Source: JAGPUQ01 sp050179115 (GTDB lineage Bacteria; Pseudomonadota; Gammaproteobacteria; Pseudomonadales; Porticoccaceae). Taken from it: 64,000 nt of DNA. Shown here piece by piece: positions 42,172 through 51,638 of the stretch; within the stretch, counting starts at the first letter, position 1; each line of letters opens with the position of its first letter. The position numbers were made by a program, and so were the translations under genes. The notes under the pieces are model-generated. The model was not told the DNA's origin and searched no databases. It was given only the letters and a program-made list of their open reading frames with translations. The stretch is taken from assembly GCA_050179115.1 (NCBI GenBank), contig JBFXFL010000006.1:1-64000 (forward strand), read 5' to 3'.

Positions 42172-43239
42172 ATGGGACTCTTGGGCTTGTTCGACAGAAA
42201 GGGCAAACAACTGCTGGGGCTGGATATCAGCTCCTCCTCAATCAAGCTCATCGAGCTGAGCCGGAGTGGTGGCCGCTTCAAGGTGGAAGCGTATCGGGTA
42301 CTCCCTTTGCCGACCAATGCGGTAGTCGAGAAGAATATCAAGGATGTCGCCCTGCTGGCTGATGCCCTCAGGCGCGTGGTCGCCGCAGCGAAAACCAGGA
42401 CGCGCGATGCGGCCGTTGCCGTGGCGGGTTCGGCGGTTATTACCAAAGTCATCGATATGCCTGCCAACCTGGGCGAGTTGGGACTGGAAAACCAGATTGC
42501 AGCGGAAGCGGACCAGTATGTGCCCTATCCCCTCGACGAGGTGGCGCTCGACTATGAGATGCTCGGGCCGTCGGCAACCAATCCGGATCAGGTGGAGATC
42601 ATGCTGGCGGCGTGCCGCCGCGAGAATGTGGACATGCGCGTCGCTGCACTCGAAACCGCGGGGCTGCGTCCGCGCGTGGTTGATGTCGAGGTATTTGCTG
42701 TCGAGCGTGCATTTCGGCTAATCGGAGAACAGTTCGAAGATATCGGTGATCAGGTTGTCGCCATCGCCGATATCGGCGCGACCATGTTGACGCTAAGCGT
42801 CTTGGTGGACGGCAAGACGCTCTATACCCGCGAGCAATTGTTTGGCGGGAAGCAGGTAACCGAGGAGATTCAGCGGCGTTACGGCCTATCGATGGAAGAG
42901 GCCGGGCAAGCGAAGCGACAGGGCGGCTTGCCGGAAGATTACGAAACAGAAATTCTCCAGCCCTTCAAGGAGGCGCTGGTGCAGCAGATTCAGCGCTCGC
43001 TCCAGTTTTTCTTTTCGTCCAGTCAGTACAACTACGTCGATCAGCTGGTACTGGCCGGTGGCGTGGCCGCGATGACCGGCCTGCGCCGCGAAGTCGAAGA
43101 CAAGCTGGGGTTGCCGACCACGGTTGCCAACCCCTTTGCGAACATGGCGATCGGCAGTGGCGTCAACGCGGTCGCACTGGCATCGGATGCGCCGGCCATG
43201 CTGATTGCGACCGGGCTCGCACTGCGGGGGTTCGAGTAA
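42172..43239 (+). CDS. pilM: Type IV pilus assembly protein PilM
   Basis: PilM is an actin-like cytoplasmic ATPase-fold protein that binds the PilN N-terminus and connects the motor to the inner membrane platform. The 355-residue product begins MGLLGLFDRKGKQLLGLDIS, has the SSIKLIELSRSG actin-fold phosphate loop region, FGGKQVTEEIQRRYGLSMEE in the centre and LVLAGGVAAMTGLRREVEDK near the end. First gene of pilMNOPQ; PilN starts one base after its stop. Confidence 0.96.
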   Translation: MGLLGLFDRKGKQLLGLDISSSSIKLIELSRSGGRFKVEAYRVLPLPTNAVVEKNIKDVALLADALRRVVAAAKTRTRDAAVAVAGSAVITKVIDMPANLGELGLENQIAAEADQYVPYPLDEVALDYEMLGPSATNPDQVEIMLAACRRENVDMRVAALETAGLRPRVVDVEVFAVERAFRLIGEQFEDIGDQVVAIADIGATMLTLSVLVDGKTLYTREQLFGGKQVTEEIQRRYGLSMEEAGQAKRQGGLPEDYETEILQPFKEALVQQIQRSLQFFFSSSQYNYVDQLVLAGGVAAMTGLRREVEDKLGLPTTVANPFANMAIGSGVNAVALASDAPAMLIATGLALRGFE

Positions 43240-43240
43240 C

Positions 43241-43804
43241 ATGTCCAGCATTAATTTACTGCCTTGGCGTGATGAGTTACGCAGAGAGAAGAAGCGAGAG
43301 TTTCTAGGCTATCTGGCCCTGACGGCGCTGCTCGCAGTGACGGTACTGGCGCTGTGGATGCATGTGGTCAATCTCCGCATCGACACGCAGCAGGCTCGCA
43401 ATGCCTTGTTGAACCAGGAGATTTCTGCGATGGATGCGCAGGTCAAGGAGATTCATGGGCTGAAAAAGCGACGCGAGCAGGTGCTGGCACGCATGCGGGT
43501 GATACAGGATCTGCAAGCCAACCGTCCCGATGTTGTCAGGGTGTTTGACGAATTGGTACGCGTGGTTCCTCCCGGCGTCTACCTGGAATCCCTGTCACGA
43601 CAGGGCGATAGCATCAGCATGGTGGGTTACGCGGAGTCCAATAATCGTATCTCGACGTTCATGCGATCGCTGGCATCGTCCGTCAAGTTTCAGGGGCCCA
43701 ACCTGACCCAGGTAACCGCCGACCATCGGTTGGGCGAACAGGGCAATCGTTTCGATCTGCGTGTCAAGGTCACCAAGCCCGGTGCGACCGCCGATGCTGG
43801 CTGA
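43241..43804 (+). CDS. pilN: Type IV pilus inner-membrane protein PilN
   Basis: The 187-residue product opens with the conserved SSINLLPWRDELRREKKREF, the peptide that docks into PilM, followed by one membrane helix (about 21-41, GYLALTALLAVTVLALWM) and a periplasmic ferredoxin-like domain (coiled coil, then VPPGVYLESLSRQGDSISMV). The ATG at 43241 follows the pilM stop directly. It pairs with PilO in the alignment subcomplex. Confidence 0.95.
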   Translation: MSSINLLPWRDELRREKKREFLGYLALTALLAVTVLALWMHVVNLRIDTQQARNALLNQEISAMDAQVKEIHGLKKRREQVLARMRVIQDLQANRPDVVRVFDELVRVVPPGVYLESLSRQGDSISMVGYAESNNRISTFMRSLASSVKFQGPNLTQVTADHRLGEQGNRFDLRVKVTKPGATADAG

Positions 43805-43840
43805 CCCGTGGCTCGATACTGAAAGGGGAAAGGTGTTGGC

Positions 43841-44446
43841 ATGACGCTTCGAGAGCTGCTTCAGGAATTCCGATCGTTTGACCGGGCGGATTATGAATTC
43901 GAGAACGTCGGCGTCTGGCCCTTGGTGGTTAGGGTCGCGCTTGCAGTGGGTCTGTTTGCCTTGCTGGTAACGCTCGGGTATTACCTCAAAATGCGGGACC
44001 TTCACACGGAGTTCGATCAGGCTGTGGCCCAAGAGGCGCGGCTGAAGAAGGTGTTCGAAGAGCGTGCTTTCGAGGTTGCGAACATCGAGGTCTATCGACT
44101 TCAGATGGAGCAAATCGAGGAGTCCTTCCAAGGGCTGCTGGCGCAGCTGCCGGCTGATACCGAGGTGCCCGGGTTGCTCGAAGATATAACGGAAATTGGG
44201 CTCGGCAGTAGCCTGCAGATCGGTAGCATAACGCTGCAACCGGAGCAGGCAGCGGAGTTCTATGTGGAACTGCCGATCAAGATCGCCGCCACTGGCGGGT
44301 ACCATGATTTTGCCTCCTTTATCAGCGGGGTCGCCGGCCTCCCACGTATCGTTACACTCCACGATTATGCCATCCGGGCGATTGGGCAGAATCAATTGCA
44401 GCTGTCCATAGATGCGAAGACCTACCGCTACAAGGGAGATATCTAG
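43841..44446 (+). CDS. pilO: Type IV pilus inner-membrane protein PilO
   Basis: The 201-residue product has a short cytoplasmic tail (RELLQEFRSFDRADYEFENV), a membrane helix at about 24-43, a coiled coil (about 50-85) and a periplasmic domain with LLAQLPADTEVPGLLEDITE, the PilO signature. It dimerises with PilN. Starts 36 bp after pilN. Confidence 0.95.
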   Translation: MTLRELLQEFRSFDRADYEFENVGVWPLVVRVALAVGLFALLVTLGYYLKMRDLHTEFDQAVAQEARLKKVFEERAFEVANIEVYRLQMEQIEESFQGLLAQLPADTEVPGLLEDITEIGLGSSLQIGSITLQPEQAAEFYVELPIKIAATGGYHDFASFISGVAGLPRIVTLHDYAIRAIGQNQLQLSIDAKTYRYKGDI

Positions 44447-44449
44447 GTC

Positions 44450-44977
44450 ATGAGGGCGCAACGTGTGCGAGCGGGGTTGCTGCTGCTGGTGCTGCTGGGC
44501 GGCTGTGGCGGCGACCGTGAGTTCAAGGATTTGCAGGATTTCATGGCCAAAACCCGCGCCAAGCCGGGTGGGAAGATCGACCCTCTCCCGACCTTCCCGT
44601 CTTACGAGGTATTCAAATACGGTGCTTCTGCCCTGCGTAGCCCTTTTGAAGTGCCGGCGACGGTGGCTTCGGAGCGCGCATCGGGTACCCCGTCAGTGGC
44701 CCCGAACCAAGCGCGGGCGCGGGAAGTGCTTGAGAATTATAACTTCGCTTCGCTATCGATGGTCGGGTCGTTGTATCGGGACGGCACCCGCTGGAGCCTG
44801 ATCGATGACGGCGCCGGGCAAATTCATCGCGTTACGCTTGGCAACTATATGGGTAAGAACCACGGCAGGATTGTTTCGGTCAACGAGGACCGGACCGATG
44901 TGATCGAAATCATCCCGGACGGGGAGGACGGCTGGGTTGAACGGTCGCGCACCCTTTCTCTCAAGGAGAATCAATAA
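44450..44977 (+). CDS. pilP: Type IV pilus lipoprotein PilP
   Basis: The 175-residue product is a lipoprotein: signal peptide and lipobox LLGGC with the acylated cysteine at residue 19. An unstructured link follows (LPTFPSYEVFKYGASALRSP), then the beta-domain with NYNFASLSMVGSLYRDGTRW and a conserved GNYMGKNHGRI loop. PilP links PilNO to the PilQ secretin. Its ATG lies 3 bases after the pilO stop, and pilQ starts directly after its stop codon. Confidence 0.95.
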   Translation: MRAQRVRAGLLLLVLLGGCGGDREFKDLQDFMAKTRAKPGGKIDPLPTFPSYEVFKYGASALRSPFEVPATVASERASGTPSVAPNQARAREVLENYNFASLSMVGSLYRDGTRWSLIDDGAGQIHRVTLGNYMGKNHGRIVSVNEDRTDVIEIIPDGEDGWVERSRTLSLKENQ

Positions 44978-47161
44978 ATGAGAAGCATGTCGCGATCAGC
45001 TGCCGACCATCATGTAACGCCAGGCAAGTCGGGATGGTTATGGGTCTGGGCTATGGTACTTGGTTTGGCCAGCCCGGTCGTCATGGCGGCTCCGCCTGCT
45101 ACGCTCGACGAAATTGCATTCACGTCGTTGCCGGGCGGTGGTTTCGAAGCCAAGTTGAATTTTTCCGGAGATGTCGATAGTCCGACTGGATATGTAATCG
45201 AATCGCCACCGCGAATGGTTTTCGATTTTCCCAATGCAAAGAGTGCACTGGCGCAAAAGAAGTATGCGCTTTCCTTCGATATTGCCAAGAGCGCGGTTGT
45301 GGTTACGTCGGGCGACCGCACACGGCTCATTCTCAATCTGCGCGAGACTGCGGGTTACGACGTTAAAGCCGAAGGCCACAGCGTCGCTATCCGTGTTGGA
45401 GATGGCAGGGGCAATACGGCCGCGCGCGATCAGTATGTCAGCATGGAGAATGGATCCAAGGGACCCGTGGGTGCGGGCGCGGCAATAACCGCGCTTGATT
45501 TCCAGCGTGGCGACAGCGGCGAAGGATTGATTACCGTCGGATTGGGGAGAAAGGACACGGGGATCGATGTGTCCCAGGTCGGCAAGAATATCGTGGTTGT
45601 GTTCAGTCATACCAGCCTTCCCGAGGCACTGAACCGGAAGCTGGATGTCATCGATTTCGCCACGCCCGTGAAAAGTGTGGACACCACTGCGGACGGATCC
45701 GCAACCAAGATGGTGATTGAGGCGGTAGGCGAATATGACTATCTTGCCTACCAGGCGGACAACAATTATGTGGTGAGTGTAAAGCCCCTTACGCGGGAGC
45801 AAGAAGATGACCGGCGCAAGGCTTTTCAATACACGGGAGAGAAGCTGTCGCTCAATTTTCAGAACATTGAAGTGCGCGCGCTCTTGCAACTCATCGCCGA
45901 TTTCAGCGACTTCAATCTGGTGGCAAGCGACGCAGTAAGTGGCAGCATCACCCTGCGGCTCAAGAATGTTCCGTGGGATCAGGCGCTCGATATCATCCTC
46001 AAAGCAAAGGGTCTCGACAAGCGCGTTGACGGTAATGTGTTGATGGTTGCGCCGGCGGCTGAAATTGCCGAACGCGAGCGGCTCCAGGTGGAGGCCAACA
46101 AGCAGTTGCAGGAACTGGCGCCCTTGCGCACCGAATACATCCGCATTCGCTACGCTGACGCCCGCAAGCTGTTTGATCTTTTCGACGGCCATAACCGGAG
46201 TGGCGGTGGCAACAACAGTAACGATAACGCCACTGGATCCATTCTGTCGGCGCGCGGCAATGCGATTGTGGACGAGCGTACCAACACGATCATTTTGACC
46301 GATACCGAAGACAAGATTGCCGAGTTTCGCCGCATTGTGCAGCAGATCGATATTCCGGTCCGGCAGGTCGAGATTGAGGCGCGCGTCGTTGTCGCCAGTA
46401 CTGATTTTCGCAAACAACTCGGTGTGCGCTGGGGTGTTGCCGCGTTGCGGAAGCACGGCAGCAGTCAACTGGAAATTGCGGGCCAGCGAACGGCGCTCGA
46501 CAGCGAACCGGGAAATCCCATCGAGTTCTTCGGTCCCACGGGTGGTACCCTCGACCTGGAGGAAACCCTGGCAGTGGATCTCGGAGTCGCGAATCCGACT
46601 GGCAGCATTGCGTTAGGGTTGCTGCGTAACAATACTTTCCTCGATCTCGAATTGAGTGCGCTGCAAAACGATGGCTACGGCGAAATAATTTCGCAGCCGA
46701 AAGTCATTACCAGTGACAAGAAAAAAGCCACGATAAAATCGGGCACCGAGGTCCCCTACCAAGAGGCCAGTTCGGCGGGGAACACCAACGTTTCGTTCAA
46801 GGACGCGGTGCTGAAGCTGGAGGTAACACCGCTCATCACCCCGGACAATCGCATCGTGATGACACTGACGGTAGCGCAGGATTCCATCGGCGCGTTTGTA
46901 CCCTCGGGGAATGGTGGTCAGGTGCCGTCCATCGACACCACCAGTGTGGAAACCGAAGCCTTGGTAGGAGACGGCCAGACATTGGTGCTGGGTGGCATTT
47001 TCAAAATGGAATCGCTCGATTCCATCGAAAAAGTCCCGGTACTTGGCGACTTGCCGGGTGTTGGTCGTCTGTTTCGCAATACATCGAAAACACAGACCAA
47101 GCAGGAAATCCTGATTTTCATCACGCCAAAAATACTCAGCGATGTACTTCTGGATCAATGA
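44978..47161 (+). CDS. pilQ: Type IV pilus secretin PilQ
   Basis: PilQ forms the outer-membrane pore for the pilus. The 727-residue product has a signal peptide (about 1-38), two AMIN domains for peptidoglycan binding (about 45-140 and 165-265), a secretin/TonB N0 domain (KLSLNFQNIEVRALLQLIAD), an N1 domain, and the C-terminal secretin barrel with VEIEARVVVASTDFRKQLGV, TEVPYQEASSAGNTNVSFKD and VLGGIFKMESLDSIEKVPVL. A Gly/Asn-rich loop SGGGNNSNDNATGS lies in the N1 region. Its stop overlaps the aroK start (ATGA). Confidence 0.96.
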   Translation: MRSMSRSAADHHVTPGKSGWLWVWAMVLGLASPVVMAAPPATLDEIAFTSLPGGGFEAKLNFSGDVDSPTGYVIESPPRMVFDFPNAKSALAQKKYALSFDIAKSAVVVTSGDRTRLILNLRETAGYDVKAEGHSVAIRVGDGRGNTAARDQYVSMENGSKGPVGAGAAITALDFQRGDSGEGLITVGLGRKDTGIDVSQVGKNIVVVFSHTSLPEALNRKLDVIDFATPVKSVDTTADGSATKMVIEAVGEYDYLAYQADNNYVVSVKPLTREQEDDRRKAFQYTGEKLSLNFQNIEVRALLQLIADFSDFNLVASDAVSGSITLRLKNVPWDQALDIILKAKGLDKRVDGNVLMVAPAAEIAERERLQVEANKQLQELAPLRTEYIRIRYADARKLFDLFDGHNRSGGGNNSNDNATGSILSARGNAIVDERTNTIILTDTEDKIAEFRRIVQQIDIPVRQVEIEARVVVASTDFRKQLGVRWGVAALRKHGSSQLEIAGQRTALDSEPGNPIEFFGPTGGTLDLEETLAVDLGVANPTGSIALGLLRNNTFLDLELSALQNDGYGEIISQPKVITSDKKKATIKSGTEVPYQEASSAGNTNVSFKDAVLKLEVTPLITPDNRIVMTLTVAQDSIGAFVPSGNGGQVPSIDTTSVETEALVGDGQTLVLGGIFKMESLDSIEKVPVLGDLPGVGRLFRNTSKTQTKQEILIFITPKILSDVLLDQ

Positions 47162-47679
47162 ATGCAGCGGGCAATATCGCTCTTGTCGGCCCCATGGGTG
47201 CCGGCAAGACCACGATCGGGCGTCATCTCGCAAAAATATTGCAGAGAACCTTTGTTGATCTCGACGCCGAGATAGAGGCGCGTTGTGGTGCGGGAATCCC
47301 CTGGATATTCGACTGTGAGGGGGAGCAGGGTTTCCGAGATCGGGAAACGGCCCTGTTGGTGGAGTTGGCGAGCCGGGAAAACCTGGTGGTGGCAACCGGC
47401 GGCGGTATTGTACTGCGACCGCAGAACCGGCTTGCGCTCAAGGAGATGGGTGTCGTGATATTCCTCTCGGTAACCGCGCGCGAGTTGTTCGAGCGTACCC
47501 GGAACGACACGCACCGACCGCTTTTGCAAGTTCCCAACCGCCGTGAAGTCGTAGAGCGTTTGGCCTCGGAGCGAGACCCCTTGTACCGGGAGGTCGCCGA
47601 TCTGATTTACAGCGGGGGCCGACGTGGACCCAAGTTGGCTGCGGAGGAGATCGCGGGCTGGATTGCCGCTTTGTCCTGA
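47158..47679 (+). CDS. aroK: Shikimate kinase I
   Basis: AroK phosphorylates shikimate. The 173-residue product has Walker A LVGPMGAGKTTIGRHLA (9-25), the DLDAEIEARCGAGIPWIFD shikimate-binding segment, the VVATGGGIVLR motif and the lid arginine in RNDTHRPLL. Start overlaps the pilQ stop. The pilQ-aroK-aroB succession is conserved in gammaproteobacteria, although a 162-bp spacer separates aroK from aroB here. Confidence 0.96.
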   Translation: MNAAGNIALVGPMGAGKTTIGRHLAKILQRTFVDLDAEIEARCGAGIPWIFDCEGEQGFRDRETALLVELASRENLVVATGGGIVLRPQNRLALKEMGVVIFLSVTARELFERTRNDTHRPLLQVPNRREVVERLASERDPLYREVADLIYSGGRRGPKLAAEEIAGWIAALS

Positions 47680-47841
47680 GGTGCGCGCTCCCCCTTAGGT
47701 GCGGACCGGTACGCAAGGGATTGGCCTCCGCGTGCAGCTTCTCTTGGTTGCTCCATGGTAGGCAGCTGCCGGCATGATCCGGGCAGCCCCATTCGCGTAC
47801 AATTACCACACCATTCTTCTTCCGTCCGAGACCGCTCATCG

Positions 47842-48921
47842 ATGCGACAGGTTCGAGTCGATCTGGGTGCGCGCAGTTATCCGATACTGATTGGCGCTGG
47901 ATTGCTTTCGGTGCCGGGATGCCTTTCGCCTTACGTCGCGGGAAAGCAGGTGCTGGTGGTGACCAACGATCGGGTCGCGCCGCTCTATCTGCAGCGTGCA
48001 GTCGCGGCTTTCGAAGGCAAGGAGATCGCGACCCTGGTGCTTCCCGATGGTGAATGTCACAAGACCCAGGCGACCCTAAGCCGTATTTTTGATGCCCTGA
48101 TCGACGGTCGTTTTGATCGCGAAGTGATGCTGGCGGCGCTGGGCGGTGGGGTTATCGGCGACCTCACCGGATTTGCGGCCGCTTGTTATCAGCGTGGTGT
48201 GGATTTCATCCAGATTCCGACCACGCTGCTCGCTCAGGTGGATTCTTCGGTGGGCGGCAAGACCGGGGTCAACCATCCCCGGGGCAAGAACATGATTGGC
48301 GCCTTCCATCAGCCACGCTGTGTGCTTGCCGATACGGCGACTCTGGAAACCCTGCCCGAGCGGGAATTGCGCGCCGGACTGGCGGAGGTGATCAAGTATG
48401 GCTTGATGGCCGACGCAGTTTTTTTTGGCTGGCTTGAAGAGCACATGGCAGCGCTTCTGGCGCGTGAATGCGAAGTCCTGGCCATCGCCATCGAACGCTG
48501 CTGCCAATTGAAGGCGCAAATAATTGCGGCGGACGAGCGCGAAAGCGGGGCGCGTGCCCTGCTCAATCTTGGCCATACCTTTGGTCATGCGATTGAGGCG
48601 GCTCAGGATTACCAGGGGCTACTGCATGGAGAAGCGGTGGCGGTCGGAATGGCCATGGCGGCACGATGTTCCGCAGACATGGGTTGGTTGTCGGAAGCCG
48701 AATATCATCGCGCCACTGCGCTTCTCACTGCTGCGGGACTGCCGACGGGACGTCCGGCGGAACTGGATGCGGCGCGGTTGCGGGACCTAATGGCGAGCGA
48801 CAAGAAGGTGAGTCAAGGCAGGGTCCGTCTGGTATTGTTGAACGGGATTGGCGCTGCGCGATTGACTGCGGAATATCCCGAAAGCATCCTCAGAGCAGCG
48901 TTGGAGCGCGACGCCAACTGA
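47842..48921 (+). CDS. aroB: 3-Dehydroquinate synthase AroB
   Basis: AroB converts DAHP to 3-dehydroquinate, the second step of the shikimate pathway, using NAD and a metal ion. The 359-residue product has LPDGECHKTQATL, GGGVIGDLTGFAAACYQRGV, TTLLAQVDSSVGGKTGVNHP, the metal site with NLGHTFGHAIE and HGEAVAVGMAMA. I chose the ATG at 47842, where similarity begins. A -10-like TACAAT lies about 40 bp upstream, so aroB may have its own promoter. Confidence 0.96.
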   Translation: MRQVRVDLGARSYPILIGAGLLSVPGCLSPYVAGKQVLVVTNDRVAPLYLQRAVAAFEGKEIATLVLPDGECHKTQATLSRIFDALIDGRFDREVMLAALGGGVIGDLTGFAAACYQRGVDFIQIPTTLLAQVDSSVGGKTGVNHPRGKNMIGAFHQPRCVLADTATLETLPERELRAGLAEVIKYGLMADAVFFGWLEEHMAALLARECEVLAIAIERCCQLKAQIIAADERESGARALLNLGHTFGHAIEAAQDYQGLLHGEAVAVGMAMAARCSADMGWLSEAEYHRATALLTAAGLPTGRPAELDAARLRDLMASDKKVSQGRVRLVLLNGIGAARLTAEYPESILRAALERDAN

Positions 48922-48980
48922 CCGTAATACTTGCGTACTCGAGATAAGATCCCCCAGAGTTTGAGAGGTATTTAACACGG

Positions 48981-50054
48981 ATGCGAGCGCTTCGGAACGA
49001 CCGGATGTTACGCGCCCTGATGCGACAGCCGGTGGATGCAACGCCAATCTGGCTGATGCGTCAGGCAGGACGCTATTTGCCCGAATACCGCGCGGTCCGG
49101 CAAAGCGCCGGAGATTTCATGAGCCTGTGCCGGAATCCGGAACGCGCATGTGAAGTGACCCTGCAGCCCCTTGCCCGCTTTGATCTGGATGCCGCGATTC
49201 TCTTTTCCGACATTCTTACCATTCCGGATGCGCTGGGTCTGGGCCTTTACTTCGAGGAAGGCGAGGGCCCGCGCTTTCACAAGCCGCTGCGCGCTGCTGC
49301 CGACATCGAGAAACTCGGCGTATTGGACACTGCACGGGACTTGCCCTATGTGCTGGACGCGGTGCGGCTGATTCGTCGCGAGCTGAATGGCAGTGTGCCC
49401 CTTATCGGATTTTCCGGCAGTCCCTGGACCCTCGCGACCTACATGATCGAGGGCGGGAGCAGTCGGGATTTCATCCGTACCAAGCAGTTGCTTTATGACG
49501 ACCCTCAGCTACTTCACCTGCTGTTGAACAAGCTCGCGACTTCGGTCACCAACTATCTGAACGCGCAAATAGCCGCAGGTGCCCAAGTCGTGCAAATCTT
49601 CGATACATGGGGTGGTGCCCTGAGTGCAGCGGCATACCGCGAATTTTCGCTCGCATACATGGCCCGGATTGTGGCGGGTCTTACCCGCGAGGCCGAAGGA
49701 CGCGCGGTCCCTGTCATATTGTTTACCAAGGGCGGCTCGCCCTGGCTGGACGCGATTGCCGACACCGGATGCGATGCGGTGGGATTGGATTGGTGCATGG
49801 ACATCGGGCAGGCCCGTGATCAGGTTGGCAACCGGGTCGCGCTGCAGGGCAATCTGGACCCGGCGGTGCTGCGTGCATCCGCGACTGTTGTTGTGGCCGA
49901 GGCGGAACGGATTGTTCGAGCGTTCGGAGCAGGACCGGGCCATGTATTCAATCTGGGACATGGCATCAGCCCCGATGCCCCACCGGATCGGATCGCCGCC
50001 CTGGTTGACGCAGTTCACAGCATGTCGGTGAAACAGCGACAAGCCGACGCCTAA
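48981..50054 (+). CDS. hemE: Uroporphyrinogen decarboxylase HemE
   Basis: HemE decarboxylates uroporphyrinogen III to coproporphyrinogen III. The 357-residue product has the family signature WLMRQAGRYLPEYR (24-37), the catalytic Asp in ILFSDILTIPDALG and GFSGSPWTLATYMIEGGSSR, and LQGNLDPAVL near the end. It is standard length. The gene is separate from the hemCDXY operon, 59 bp after aroB. The stop codon lies inside a small ACGCCT/AGGCGT hairpin. Confidence 0.97.
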   Translation: MRALRNDRMLRALMRQPVDATPIWLMRQAGRYLPEYRAVRQSAGDFMSLCRNPERACEVTLQPLARFDLDAAILFSDILTIPDALGLGLYFEEGEGPRFHKPLRAAADIEKLGVLDTARDLPYVLDAVRLIRRELNGSVPLIGFSGSPWTLATYMIEGGSSRDFIRTKQLLYDDPQLLHLLLNKLATSVTNYLNAQIAAGAQVVQIFDTWGGALSAAAYREFSLAYMARIVAGLTREAEGRAVPVILFTKGGSPWLDAIADTGCDAVGLDWCMDIGQARDQVGNRVALQGNLDPAVLRASATVVVAEAERIVRAFGAGPGHVFNLGHGISPDAPPDRIAALVDAVHSMSVKQRQADA

Positions 50055-50098
50055 CCTGAGGCGTTGGTCGGCAAAAACCGCCGGTAAGTCGGAGTTCG

Positions 50099-50126
50099 TT
50101 GCAAATGAACCGGTTTTGCCTATGCT
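50099..50126 (+). promoter_or_regulatory. Candidate promoter of the HD-GYP gene
   Basis: TTGCAA (50099-50104) and TATGCT (50121-50126) are separated by 16 bases, about 85 bp before the HD-GYP start. Each matches the sigma-70 consensus at 4 of 6 positions. An AAAACCG/CGGTTTT inverted repeat brackets the -35 region. Confidence 0.35.
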
Positions 50127-50209
50127 GAGATAGCGCGACACCATGTGCAAGCCGGCAATGCCCAGTCGGCGCACCCAGAGTGGCGGTCGACGAGGTTAAA
50201 GGACCTGAC

Positions 50210-51601
50210 ATGGCAATCAAGCAAGTCAAGATCAACGTCAACGACCTGGCTATCGGCATGTATGTGTCGCAGCTTGATAGACCTTGGGCGCACACACCTT
50301 TTCCGCTGCAAGGCTTTCAGGTCCGCACTACCGAGGACATCGATACCCTTCGCAATTACTGTGACTACGTTCATGTAGATACCACCAAAAGCAACAGTCC
50401 GCTCGCTACGCAAGTCATACCGAGTCTGGATGTCCGTGGAGACAGTAGCGTACGCCGACCGCCAGTGCTTGGTCAGCGTGACCCCGGCAAGGGTGCGATC
50501 AAACCGACCCCCCTGGTCATACGCAAGGGGGTATATAACATCACAGTGTCGCTGCGGGCTGAAATGCGCCATGCCCGCATTGTCATCAAGCAGTTGCAGG
50601 ATCAGCTGACGGCGGCCGCCAAGCAGCTAGCGCGGGGACGATTTGGTGACTATGACCAGCTGAAACACAGTGTCGAGGGTATGGTCGACTCCGTGCTGCG
50701 CTGTCCTGACGCCTTTACCTGGCTGATTCGCCTGCGTCAGCACGACCAGCATACCCACGGCCACAGTCTCCGTTCGGCGCTGTGGGCGGTGCAGTTTGCG
50801 CGGTTTATTGGGATGGAGCGGCGCGAAATTTCCACCCTGTGCCTGGGAACCTTGCTCAAGGATATCGGCAAGACGCGGGTGCCGGTGGCGATCCTTCGCA
50901 AACGCAACCGTTCGCCCGAGGAAGAACTCGAGTACCGAAAGTTCGTGGAGCTTGGTGTCGATATGCTGCGGGATACGCGGGCTGTCGAGCCGCGCGTGAT
51001 CTCCGTGGTGCGCTATCACTGCGAACGTATGGATGGGTCGGGTTTTCCCGAGGGATTGGGCGGCAGCAAGATCCCGTTACTGGCGCGGATTGCGGGGATA
51101 GCCACGGTTTTCGATGCGATCAGCAATCCCTTCGAAGCCGAACAGCCTGTTGCGCCATCAAAGGCGGTCAGTTTGCTCTACGACATGCGCGGGGCCGAAT
51201 TTCAGGAAGACCTGGTAGTCCAGTTCATTCAGTCCATTGGGCTCTATCCGGCAGGAACCCTGGTAGAACTCACTACAGGGGACATCGGCATTGTGGTGGA
51301 GCAGCATCCCGACTCGCGCCTCACTCCACAGATCGCCGTGCTGGATCTGGCGGGTGGCGACCTCAATAGGAACTTCATTCTTGTTGACCTGAAGGAACAG
51401 GAAGCGGCGCGCAGGCTGCTGGTTGAAAATGGCCGGCGTAATGCCGGTGGAGTGGAGCGAGTGGCCATCGCCCGCGATCTCGAGCCAACCGGTTATGACA
51501 TTGACGTGTCCGCGATTTCCAGCCTGTTCATGCAGGCCGAGCAGGAGCGCCGGACCGGCTTTATGGCGAGTCTGCGAGAGCGCTTCGCTAGACCGCACTG
51601 A
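50210..51601 (+). CDS. DUF3391/HD-GYP domain protein with degenerate active site
   Basis: The 463-residue product has an N-terminal DUF3391 domain (about 1-130, opening VKINVNDLAIGMYVSQLDRP) and an HD-GYP domain (about 165-325). HD-GYP enzymes break down cyclic di-GMP with a two- or three-metal centre. Here several ligands are changed: the HD pair reads KD (Lys217-Asp218 in LLKDIGK), the following conserved His is absent (EYRKFVELG), the HHE motif is HCE (270-272), and the metal Asp before FDA is Thr299. GYP itself is GFP (278-280). Structural parts (DGSGFPEGLGGSKIP) are kept. The protein probably lacks phosphodiesterase activity and could act as a binding or partner-interaction module. Ribosome site AAAGGA precedes the ATG. 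Confidence 0.88.
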   Translation: MAIKQVKINVNDLAIGMYVSQLDRPWAHTPFPLQGFQVRTTEDIDTLRNYCDYVHVDTTKSNSPLATQVIPSLDVRGDSSVRRPPVLGQRDPGKGAIKPTPLVIRKGVYNITVSLRAEMRHARIVIKQLQDQLTAAAKQLARGRFGDYDQLKHSVEGMVDSVLRCPDAFTWLIRLRQHDQHTHGHSLRSALWAVQFARFIGMERREISTLCLGTLLKDIGKTRVPVAILRKRNRSPEEELEYRKFVELGVDMLRDTRAVEPRVISVVRYHCERMDGSGFPEGLGGSKIPLLARIAGIATVFDAISNPFEAEQPVAPSKAVSLLYDMRGAEFQEDLVVQFIQSIGLYPAGTLVELTTGDIGIVVEQHPDSRLTPQIAVLDLAGGDLNRNFILVDLKEQEAARRLLVENGRRNAGGVERVAIARDLEPTGYDIDVSAISSLFMQAEQERRTGFMASLRERFARPH

Positions 51602-51638
51602 GCGGCGTCCCGGTTGCGCAGCTCGCGCGAGCGCGGGT

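Noticed and set aside
45038..46468. A 476-residue minus-strand open frame opposite pilQ
   Set aside because: No motif, signal or ribosome site; pilQ on the plus strand is certain.
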